Source of the DNA: Micractinium sp. NFX-FRZ
Taxonomy: Eukaryota; Chlorophyta; Trebouxiophyceae; Chlorellales; Chlorellaceae
Assembly (NCBI GenBank): GCA_029339195.1
Contig: JAPTJF010000017.1
Span: forward strand, 1-64,000
DNA length: 64,000 nucleotides
Direction: 5' to 3'
This document shows positions 28,679 through 38,734 of this stretch, piece by piece; position 1 is the stretch's first letter, and the number at the start of each line of letters is the position of its first letter. Both the position numbers and the translations under genes were made by a program. A model generated the notes under the pieces. The model saw nothing but the letters and a program-made list of their open reading frames with translations. It was not told the DNA's origin and ran no database searches.

Positions 28679-29672
28679 ATGCAGCTCGCGGCCCGTGCGC
28701 TGCTGCCCGTTATCGTGCTGTGTTTCGGTGCACAGGTCGGCGGCCCTTCTCCGCAGGCGCGGCGGGTTGAGCGCCCCTCCTTCCTCCACCTCCTGCTTCC
28801 GCAGGGCTGCGCCTCCGCGTGCCTGTGCCCCTGCGCCCCCATCTCTACCACCTTCGGGCAGCGCCAGCTGGTGCTGCGGTCACTGGGGATGGCACGCGCG
28901 GCGGCCGGGTTTCTGCCGGGCGGCAGCAACCGGCGGCGGCCAGGAGACCGCACCCAGCACCGAGCAGGTAGGTGCACCGCACCACAGGTAGGTTGCAGCG
29001 GTGCAGTGCAGTCCTCAGGCTTGGGCAGTGTGGAGCACCTGCCTGCACCTGTGGTCAAGTACACAGCGTTTGTCAGCAGCCGATGACACTCTTGCATCGA
29101 CCACTCCGGCCGCACATGCAACTGATTGGTATTCTAGGCCGCTCTGTGCACCCCCACAGGACATCCGAAAAACATGCCATGTGCCCCGCCTCAACGCCAT
29201 CAAACTTGGTGTTGAGCGTTCCTCAACGCCGACCTTGGTGGTGAGGTGCGCCTCCAAGTCTACGAGTCACGAGTCACAGACTAGGAGGCGCACCTCGCCA
29301 CCAAGATTGACGGCGTTCAGGAGCGCTCACCACCAAGATTGATGGCGTTGAGGTGGGGCACATGCATGCTTTCTGGATGTTGCAGTTCCTACTATTGTGC
29401 TCGGCAGTGTTTGACTGCGCTCGGCAGCACTCCAGCACATGCAGGCATGCATGAGAAAGAAGAAGAGAGGCGTGACCTTGCCCCGCCCATGCTGCCCATG
29501 CCGCTGAGCATGCTGGGCTGCGCAACCAACTGAACTGCCCCGCTGCGCTTGCTTGCATCGTCACGCGCAGAAGCTGCTCAAGCCAGACATCTGGACCGTG
29601 CTGGGATGGATGGGAAAGGCACTCTTGTATGTGTGCGGCTTCTTAACGACCAACAAAATGTTTTTTGCCTGA
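28679..29672 (+). CDS. Doubtful small membrane protein
   Basis: Proposed from pieces, not from homology. A first exon at 28679-28735 encodes a hydrophobic leader (MQLAARALLPVIVLCFGAQ). A last exon at 29571-29672 encodes KLLKPDIWTVLGWMGKALLY followed by a short hydrophobic tail and TGA. Both join in phase 0. A possible middle exon starts at 28805 and ends before one of two adjacent GTAGGT donors (near 28969 and 28987); only the second keeps the frame into the last exon. Codon use is acceptable, but no family is recognised and no TGTAA follows closely. The long inverted repeat at 29161-29380 would then be intronic. The last exon is the most believable part. Confidence 0.3.
29161..29380. repeat. 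Long inverted repeat (foldback hairpin, arms about 95 nt)
   Basis: Left arm 29161-29255 and right arm 29284-29380 are near-perfect reverse complements around a 28-base loop. Each arm itself contains two related units with CCTCAACGCC...CTTGGTG. RNA from either strand could form a stem of roughly 95 base pairs with a few mismatches. Confidence 0.85.
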
Positions 29673-30400
29673 GCCGGCACACGTCCCGTGCATTCCTTCT
29701 GCTTTTGCCTCTGCCCCGCCTGTACATCTGCCCCGCTTGTACATCTGCCCTGGTTGCGCAGCGCCATTTTCACTCTCGATCTCGTCCATGCATCGCCTCA
29801 GCCCCTGCAACTCCCCAGGTCTCACTATGAGGGGTACCCAATTATTATTAGCAATTTAGGGTCCAAAGGAAGGAGCCAGGGCTGGGAGAGAGAGCCGCGC
29901 GCAGCTTTTGCTGTCGACGACAGTGGGCAGCGAACACTGGGTGGCACAGACAGCTAGGGAGCCAGGCAGGCGCAGAAGCAGGCCACGTGGCGGGGGGGTG
30001 TAGCGCTACACACAGAGCGTAGAGACCGGAGCATCAGGGGGTGTGGCACGGACTGGGCGTGTTTGAGCAGGCAGGGCTCCACAGTGAAGATCGTGACGCT
30101 GAGTGCAAGGCGCGGAAGAAGCAGAAACAGCAGGAACAAGCTTGCCTCTTAAGAGCAGGCAGGCATTGCCCCAGCCCCTTCCGCCAGTTAAGTCAGCTCA
30201 GTAAAGCCAGCTCAGTAAAGCGGCAGCGCTAAGCTAAGGTAGTGCTCGCCTAACCTAGCCGCCATTGGCACACCTTGACACGTCAGCCATGGCTGTGGCC
30301 TTGGACGGCTTAACCGTTAACAAGATGACGGGACACAGGCTGCTTTCATGCCTTTGTTGTCACCCCCCACCCCTGCCGTTCCCACCCCACCCGTGCTGGC
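29673..30400. other. Intergenic region upstream of the glycosidase-like gene
   Basis: Contains an AT-richer patch (about 29838-29860) and a short direct repeat CAGCTCAGTAAAG (near 30195-30222). Presumed promoter of the gene starting at 30401. Confidence 0.4.
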
Positions 30401-33400
30401 ATGGCGGCCAGGTTGAGGTTGGTCGCAGCAGCGCTGCTCCTCCTGCTCGCCTCCAGCTGCCGTGGACTCCCCCGCGGGCTGCTGCAAGAAGTTGAAGTGG
30501 GGGTAAGCGAAGGGCCGAGGATGAGAGGGCGGGGCGGCATTCAGGCCGGCTGCACCGCTGTGCGGCGCTTGCCGGCGCTGCGCAGCGTCACCCGCCGCGT
30601 CACCCAACTGCTGCGCCCTGCCTGCCGCTGCCCCTGCTCCCAACACGTGATGCCACCCTGCTGCGACTTTAGTAGCATCAGCTGATGCCCTGGCTGAGGC
30701 CAGGTACAGCTGTCTGTGCAAAGATGCTCCATCCCAGTCGCAGCTGCCTGTCCAGACGCCACGCACGCTGCGCCTGCTAGCCCCCTGCCCGCCCGCAGGC
30801 CGCGCCCGCTGCCGAGCAGCAGGGCCTGGTCACCAGCTTCACAGTCCCCTATGGCGGCTACGACAACTTCTTTCGCAGCGATCCCACCGTGTCAGGCGAG
30901 GCGGGGGCGCCACCTCCTGTGTTAGGCTGATGGGTTTTTGTGCTTGGGGCGGCGGGGCACCACTCCGCTCTCTCCAAGGCAGCCTTCTCTCCAACAGCTG
31001 CAGCCACCACCGCCCCCTGCAAAGCTGAGCAAAGTAATGCTGTGCCCCGCCTGCGTGCGCCAACGGGAGCAGGTGTGGTGCTGCTCACCCAGCCGGGCGT
31101 GAGGAACCCGGATGGAGAGGGCGTGCGCTTGCTGGCCGCCTTCCCAAACGCCAACTCCGGCGCAGGTGTGCCGGGTGCCTGCTGGGCTGAGGGTGGGCCA
31201 CTGGTAAGGCCTGCAGCACTGAGCAGAGTTCGCCGGGCAGCTGGGGCCTGGGGAGCAGCACCAAGCATGCATGAGCAGGGAAGCATAGCGGCGGGCTCGC
31301 TGTGCTGCTCCAGTCACTTGCATGGGGTCTGGGGCCGCTCAAAAGCACTCACAGCGTGCTTCCTCCACTTGCAAGTGATCCCAAGAATAAATCAGGAAAA
31401 CACGCCAAACACGCTCTGGCGCCAGCTGCGCCAGAGGGCAGCAGCTGGCGTCATGCTGCGCCCGCGCTGGAGAATGCGTTTTACACAGGCTACGCACTCC
31501 AGCGCTCCCAAAGCATCTGCCCGCCAGGGCGCTCCACATGAAAAACACGCCTTCCCTCCCCCCGGTGTCCACTGCTGCGGCGCCCCCGCAGTTGTCTACT
31601 TCAACGCCACGGAAGGCCCCTCCAGCCAGCTGGGCGTCACCTTGGACAATGCCACCCTGACCAGCATCAGGAGGGACACTTCTGTGGGCCTCACGGTGCG
31701 CCTGCCCTCCTGCCTGGTTGCCTGCAGCTGCTCAGCGTGCTCAGCATGCTCAGCATGGTGCTGTGCCGCCGAGCGCCCAGCACCCGGCATGCTCCCCACC
31801 AGATCGCATCCGGGCGTTGCTGCCTAGGCTTGCACCGCCAAGCGCTTCCCTCACCGACCATCCCCCCGCATACCAGTGCCCCCCTGCCCCCACCCTGCAG
31901 GGCGAGCTTGTGTTCGACCAGAGCGCCACCCTGTACCGGGCCATTGTGGGCAGCATACGCACCGTGCGGGACTATGTGGAGGGTGGGCCAGCCTGGCAGC
32001 TTGCCTGTTGCTTGTTTGGGATTGCAGTCTGGTTTTTCCGCAGCGAAACTTGCGTCACAGACAGCAACCTTGCAGCAGGAGCCTGGATGTTGGCAGGGGC
32101 GGGGACACAGGGCGGGGCGCTAGCGGAGGGGCAGGGATATCCCTCATCGATGAGGGGATGAGGGTGAGCTGCCAGAGCTGCCTGTGTTGAGGGTGGGCCG
32201 TCAGCAGGGGTGTGTGCAGGGCAGGGGGCGAGGGTGGGCTGGTGCCGGTGCCCCGCTGTGGGATAGGATGCACCCTGAAGCGGCCTGGTTGCTTGCGGCA
32301 CAGCCGTCCGAGTTGATTTAAAAAAATAAAAAATAAAAAAAGGATTGCACCTTGATGGCGCCACCCGTGCCATGCTAAGCAATGCTGCCTCCCCCTCCCC
32401 TTCCCCCTGCTGCCCCCGCCAGGCCCCCGCATCATCCGCCCCATCTTTGCCCACGACGCCACACAGCAGGGGGACTCAATCGTGCTTCAGAGGTGAGCGC
32501 GGGACAGCGGCACCAGGGTGGGCAAGGTAAGGAGGGGCCTGCGCTCTTACCAGTGGGGGACTGAGTTTCCTGCGCAGGTTGCACCCCACACACACATGCC
32601 TGTCTGCCACCAAGCCACGGCTGTACTGCATGGACAGCGCCCGGCCACTGTACCGCAACCGTACTGCCTGTGCCACAACCGTACCGCAGGCGGTACATCA
32701 ACGGCACCGGCGCCAACACCCTCACCTTCTCGCCCGTGGATGGTTCGGTGCAGTGAGCGCAGTAGGGCGGCTGCCATGGTGTGCGAAACAACGTCTCGTG
32801 GCGATGAGCAGTGCTGCGCAGCACTGCATGCGAGCCTGCTGGCATCCCCGCGCCGGCCTGCCTTCCTGCCTCCCTGCCTGCTTGTATGACTGGGTATGAC
32901 AGGTCACCCCTCCGCGGCTTGGCCCCCCGCCCCCATGCTGTGTGTGCTGTGTTCTCGCAGGCTGCAGCTGCAGCCGGACGGCAACTTCACCGTCACCTTG
33001 GCCCCGGGAGCCACGGAGGGGCGTGTTGCCTTTGTTGCCCTGGTGGACTGGCCAGAGAACCTGCTGTCCTTCCGGCCCGCAGACCAGCTGCTGCAGGAGG
33101 GGAAGCGGCAGATTGCAGACGCCCCGCAGGTCCAGCAGGTGCGGATTAGGGTTTGGGGTTTGGGTTTCAGGGTTTAAGGAGGTTAACCTTCTTGCAGACA
33201 CCCCTCTCCAGCAAGGGAGGCGGGTTGGTTGACAAGCGATGCCCAGCAAGCGAGGCGGGTTGGAAAGCAGGTGGGTGGGGGAGGCAAGCGAGGCAGTGCC
33301 GATGCATGATGCCTCCGGGGGCAGCAGGCGGCGGGCAGGCAGCTGGGTGAGGGCGCTGCTCGCTGCGCACATGGGGGGGTGGCCCCTGGAGGCGTCCGGC

Positions 33401-36400
33401 CACTTGACAAGCTCGCTTCCCCGTCCCCTGCGCTGCCCTCCTGCCCTCCGCCACCGCAGCTCTCCTTCCTCACCTACCCCCAGAAGTTCCTGGCCGGCTC
33501 CTGGCGCTTCCTCACCTACTTTGGCAGGTGGTGCCAGTGCCCCGGCATGTCAGTGCCCCGGCATTGCAGTGCCCCGGCAGTTCAGTGCCCCGGCATTTCA
33601 GTGCCCCGGCATGTCAGTACACTTGAGCGCTGCTCAGTGTGTTGTACCGGTGCCATTCCAGCCGCCAGTGGTGTCGGGCCTGTGAAGTGGGCGGCGTCCA
33701 TGGATGATGATGATAACCTTACCATCCATGGACGGGTGATTGGGGCAGGCAGCACTGAGCAGGCAGGGCACCAGGCCATGCTGTTGCTAAAAACACCGGT
33801 TTGTCAGGTGCGGGGTGCTTGCTGGTGCCAGCAGCAGGGTCATTCCCCAAGCTCCCTGCTATGCCCTGCCTAGCTGTCTGTCCGCCTTACTGTAATGCCT
33901 GGCTGCAGGGATAGCCTGATTGCTACACGTCTCATGATGAGCCGCCTGGCTGCCCTGCCCACGGAGGCAGCGCTGGGCGCAGCACTGTGTGAGCGTGGGG
34001 TGTTGGGCATGGTGGCTGGATGGCTGGCCGGTGACAGCTATCAGGCGCGTGGCACACCTGGGATGGCTTTGCCTCTCACCAGCGCACCGGGCGGCCTCCC
34101 CTGGTAATGGGCCCGGCCACCTCTCCTCTTGCCCTTGCTGGCCCTGCAGCCAATCTGAACATGCTGGAGGATTATTACCAGTACGACGGCCAGGACTTCA
34201 TACCAGTGGGCACTGTCTGCCACGAGGAGACGCTGGGTGGGTGGGGTGGGTGGGTGGGCGGGACAGCCAAAAGAGGCCACACAGCTGCACCTGACAGTTG
34301 GTGCAACTCCTCCAGTGCGCGGTTGAGTGGCACAAGGGGGGGCCCCAATTGTAGCTAGCCTGTATGTGCGGCCATCCTCCGACCGGCTGCATGGCGGTTG
34401 GCAGTCCGGCTTGCCCGCCCCCAATCAGGTACGCGTCACTCAGCGCCCATCTGCGTACCTCCGACTGACACCCCACTGACTGGCTGGCTGCAGGCGACTA
34501 TGCCAGTTTTGTAAACCTGGAGGAGGGCAGACCTGACCTGGGAGGGCAGCTGTGGTGTGATTACAAAATGGTGAGCGCACCTGCAGCTGCTGCTGCTGGT
34601 GCTGCTGCTCCTGTTGTTGCCGAGTGTCGGGGGCAGGTGGGTTTTTTACACTCAACCCCGTGCCTACCCCACGCAAGCCTGACTGCTATCCCCCCACAGC
34701 TAAAGCTTGCTCCTTGAGTGGCACGTACTTCACTACTGTATGCCCCTCCCCTTTGCTGCAGATTGACACCGACTTCCTCCTGCTGCCCTCCCTGGCCCAC
34801 TTCTTCCTCACCGTCCCCCAGGGTAGGAAAGCGCTTGGCAGCGGTCATTGAGGGCAGCAGTTGATCTGCAGTGCAGAGCCAGGGGCAGAGCACGTTCAGC
34901 AGGCCGGGCACCAGTGTGCGATACTCAGGCGCCAGCGTGATGCTGTGCCTGCTGTGTGCAGGAGCCGACCGGGCACCCGCCTTCCTGGAGACGGCGGTGC
35001 CTTCCGTGCGCGGCACAGCCCTGAACGCCAACCGAACCTACGGTGCGTGTGGGTTTCCGTGGGTGGTCTGGGCACACCTGTGCTCGGGGGAGCCTGGCAG
35101 GCTCCTGCAGTGCCCCACTTTTGAGCTGCTGCCTGCCCCTGTCAGCTCCACTGCACATCCCCTGAAATGCCCACTGTCAGCCAGCTTGCCCCCTGCCAGG
35201 CGAGCTCCAACTCCGTCCCTCCCCTGGGAGCATGCCACATTCTCTGTGCACTCTTCTGTCCTTCAGGCTTGCTGCTTGACACCCAAACCAACCACCACCC
35301 TCGGCACCCTGCATGTTCTCCACTGGTCAGAACAAAAACCCTCTTGACTCCTTGCTTCCCTTGCAGGCGAGCTACTGGACGCCAACGCCAACCTTGTGCT
35401 TCAGCTGGCCAGGCTGTTTGCTGACAACCCCTCAATCGACAACCTCATCGCCTTGCGCCCTGGCCAGGCCGTGGGGTGCGCACTGTCGCCTCCTAGGGCT
35501 GGCCGGGGAGGGGCTGCTGGGGTGTGGCAAGGGATGGCCTGGCAGACCTTGCGCCCGTGTGCGCATGCACGCCAGGCGAGCTGCTGTACGTCCATCGTCA
35601 GTACTGCTTGCGTACCAGAGATCGCCTGCACCTCTTCTCCACTACTGGCAGGAACTGGCGCGACTCGGAGACCGGCCTGGCGTTTGCCCCCATCCCTTAC
35701 GACGTCAACACAGCCCTCATGCCGGCAGCTCTGCGCGCCATCCAGGCAAGTGCCTCGCTTGCCTCACTACGGGGGCAGTGCAGGGCCCCACTCAAGCTGG
35801 CCCCTGCTTCCTCTGCGCTTTGAAGGCTCAGCAGCCTCAGCGTGCCCCCCAGCCAAACACTGCCTGCGTTCCCTTCGTCGCACCTGCCTTGTTCCCTTGC
35901 CCTGCCCTGCCCCTGCAGCGACTGGCAGGTGCTGGTATCATAAATGCCAGCTTGGCAGCCGAGGCAGACGAGCTGGCCACGGTGTGGGAGGAGGAGACCG
36001 CCCCCTTCTTCGAAATCAACGTCCCAGCCGCCGAGGTGCTAGCTGCCGCCGCCCGCAGCTGCTGCTGCTGCTGCTGTCGGTCCTGCTGCAATAGCAAGTC
36101 AGCTGCAGGGGCGGGCATTCGCTGCCCAAGCAGCAGCCCCTGCGCCCTCCCACACCTCACTCCCCATGCACGCAACTTCTGCACCAAGCAATCATCCAAT
36201 CCTGTGCAGGCCGACAAAATGGTTGGTGGGTATGGCCAGATGCTGGGAGTGCCAGCACCTTCCACCCTCCAGTTTGTCAGCGAGGGAAGCAACCGCACCT
36301 TTTACGCCCTGGCGCTCCACCTAAACGGCACCCAGGTAAGGGCAGGCAGAGAGTGCACGCAAGGCAGGCATCGAAGGCAGTAGATTCTCCTCCCTGGGTC

Positions 36401-38212
36401 TTACACAGCCGGTGCAATAAGGCAGCGCGCACAGCTGCACAGCCATAGAACTTCCAAGGCTCCCCGCACATCACAATCACGCTTCACTCCCCACGGCAGG
36501 TGCCGGTCATGCACTCCGACGTCTCCTTCAATCTGCTCTATCAGGACAACGTGCCTGAGCCCATCATTCGCAGCGTGCCTGCCCTGCTGGCAGACTACCC
36601 AGCCGGCCTGCTCACACCCGCAGGTGCGCTGTGCTCAGCATGCTGTGCTGTGCTGTGCTCATTGGCCCGCTGCCAGCCGCGCGCCCTGTGCCTGCCTGCC
36701 GCGCCCTGCAGCAGGCCCCCTGCCGATAGCCCTGTACTCATGCACGCGTGCATTGCACTACCTTTGCTGCTTCATGACCTCTGCTGCGTGTGCCTGGGAT
36801 GGCCGGTGCCTCATCGCCTGCCCAGGCAATGCATCCCGCCAGCTGCTGCTCCAGGCATAGACAGGCTGCCACCCGAGCCTAGCATACGACTGCTGTTGTT
36901 CTCCCTCCCTCTTGCGCGCATGCCACTGGCTCCCTGCCTCCTCCCCCTGCCCCCTCGCACCTGTCCTCTGACCGGTCTTGCCTGCCCACGTCTCACTGCC
37001 CCAGGCATGGTTGTGGCCAACCCCGCATACGCCTCCCTGTCGCCGACTGCGGACCAGCTGTACGCCAACTTCACCAACGGTGGGTACTCAGCTGCGGGCG
37101 AGGTGGGTGCCCGCCCGTCTTCTGGAGCAGCTGGCTTCTCAGGAACGAGCTGCTGTCCAGTTTCCCGCCTGGGCATTGGAAAGGCTGCAACCAGCTGTGC
37201 ACCCACCCATGATTCCCTGCAGGGTTCTACCACGGAGCCGTGGTGTGGGGCTTTGTCCAGGCTGTGATGGTGGAAGGTAGGAGCGGGGGCACATGCAGTG
37301 CACTGGGCAAGTGGTGAGGGCTTCCGGCTCCGACTGCCACCACGCCACCTGGCTTTGCTTGGCCACACCCCCTTACTCAATCCGTAATCCTTGCGAACCA
37401 TCACCCGCCCCCCATTCCACCGCCCATGCGTGCTAGGCCTGGAGCGGCAGCTGGGCCTGCGCAACTCACCACACGACGCCCCCCACCTGACGCTCCAACA
37501 CACACCTCTCCCTGTCAACCAACTTTCCCTCGTTTCGTCGCCGCCCCGCCCTGCGCAGGCCTGGAGCGCCAGCTGGCCCTGTGCAACGCAACCACAGGAA
37601 GCCCGCCTGCCTGGTGCTCCGATGCTGAGCTGGTGTCTGAGCTCGGGTCCGCCCTGGACCGCCTGTGGAGTGCGATCTCACAAAACCCGGACGAGGCTTT
37701 TTCAGAGGTGCACCGGATGGCACCGGAAGCTGGCTGGAAGCTGCATGCTGGGAAGTGTGTATGGCGCGTAGCTTGCGGCGGGTGCTGCCTGTGCCTGCTG
37801 CTCGTCCCGATGGTTTCCCCGGCTTGGCGTGTGCCTTATTGCCTTATTGCCTTATTGTCCCTTGGCGTGTGCACAGGTGTGGAGCTGGAAGTACGAGGGC
37901 GGGTCGTACCGTGCGGTCAGCCTGGCGGAGACTTCCCAGACCAGCACAGAGGGGAACGCGATCCAGGCAAGATTGTGGGTTGTGGAGGCGTGGAGGTGGC
38001 AATGATTGCTCTTCCAGGCATGCCCCACTGAGCTTTCAGTCGTCTCTGGCAGTGCAGCAAATTTCCGCCGCATCTGGCCCCTCGCTGGCGCCCCCTCCTG
38101 ACGCGCCACGCTGCCATGCTGTGTGCTGTGCCCATGCTGTGTGCAGCTGTGGTCCTACGGCTTCATTGCAGTGCCCAACCCCAGCGGCACCGGCACGCTG
38201 CTGGAGCAGTGA
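30401..38212 (+). CDS. Secreted six-hairpin glycosidase-like protein, about 770 aa
   Basis: About 24 exons from the ATG at 30401 to the TGA at 38210-38212. Surer ones are 30401-30502, 31902-31981, 32690-32747, 33461-33527, 33910-33989, 34150-34236, 34494-34568, 35368-35471, 35652-35745, 36210-36335, 37560-37706 and 38147-38212. Residues 1-23 are a signal peptide. The core reads LSFLTYPQKFLAGSWRFLTY-FGRDSLIATRL, HEETLGDYASFVN, DYKMIDTDFLLLPSLAHFFL, YDVNTALMPAALRAIQ and YHGAVVWGFVQA. This is the (alpha/alpha)6 pattern of glycogen-debranching-like proteins also common in ascomycete fungi. Many NxS/T sites (NATE, NATL, NGTG, NRTF, NGTQ, NATT) fit an N-glycosylated extracellular enzyme. Substrate and catalytic acids are not certain. 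Exon 2/3 boundaries (about 30888-31000) are the weakest; two introns have GC donors (35746, 37966). Confidence 0.75.
32320..32341. repeat. A-rich tract in an intron
   Basis: Twenty-two bases of A interrupted by single T, following a TTGATTTA. It stands out in this GC-rich intron and could be the tail of an old retroposed copy or a simple slippage tract. Confidence 0.8.
33535..33614. repeat. 16-bp minisatellite, five copies
   Basis: Five tandem units of CAGTGCCCCGGCA plus three variable bases, starting eight bases into an intron of the glycosidase-like gene. Confidence 0.95.
37428..37594 (+). repeat. Copy of an exon start in the glycosidase-like gene
   Basis: AGGCCTGGAGCGCCAGCTGG at the true acceptor (about 37557) is matched by AGGCCTGGAGCGGCAGCTGG at about 37435, with CCTG(T/C)GCAAC following in both. 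Confidence 0.85.
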
Positions 38213-38734
38213 GGGGAGGGGAGCGGGCACAGACATGAACCATGATACCAGCAAGCAGCAGTGCACAGCAGCTCGGGACTTGAGAAGGGTGTGTACATGC
38301 TTCACAAGCGTTGAGATGAGGAGGGCGCTGGAGCAGGCGGCGGCAGTGACACCTCCAACATGTGCATGCACAGCACAGGCACCGCCAATCCTGTACAGTT
38401 TTCCCAAGCTCGGCCTTGCCTGCCTGGCATGGGATGCTGAAGATTGAAGAGATGCACAGTTGTTAAAAGAGTCGCAGAGTGGGGGCCAGTTGTCAGAGCA
38501 CCTTGTGGGTGCACAGCAGAGGTGTAGGAATCAGTGCTTGAAAGTAATCATAGTGCAGAGCAGCAGTGGGGAGCAGCGGGCGCAGCAGGGGAGAAGTGAA
38601 GCAGATGAAGCAAAGCGAGTCAAAAAGGTCAAGAGCAGTGCGGGAGGGGTCATGTTCGTACAGGAGCAGCATCAGGGTGTGTGGGGCAGTGTGTCGCGGG
38701 CCGGCTGCCCGGCAAAAGGCAGGCCAGTCGCTTC
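38213..38734. other. Convergent 3' region
   Basis: Between the stops of the glycosidase-like gene (+) and the SCC2 gene (-). No gene is seen. Confidence 0.5.

Noticed and set aside
28554..28991. Alternative 145-codon frame overlapping the doubtful small gene
   Set aside because: Cys/Ser/Pro-rich and does not join to the convincing last exon at the second GTAGGT donor.
33694..33738. Short palindrome around CCATGGATG
   Set aside because: Arms are only about 11-13 bases; too short and common to call a functional hairpin.
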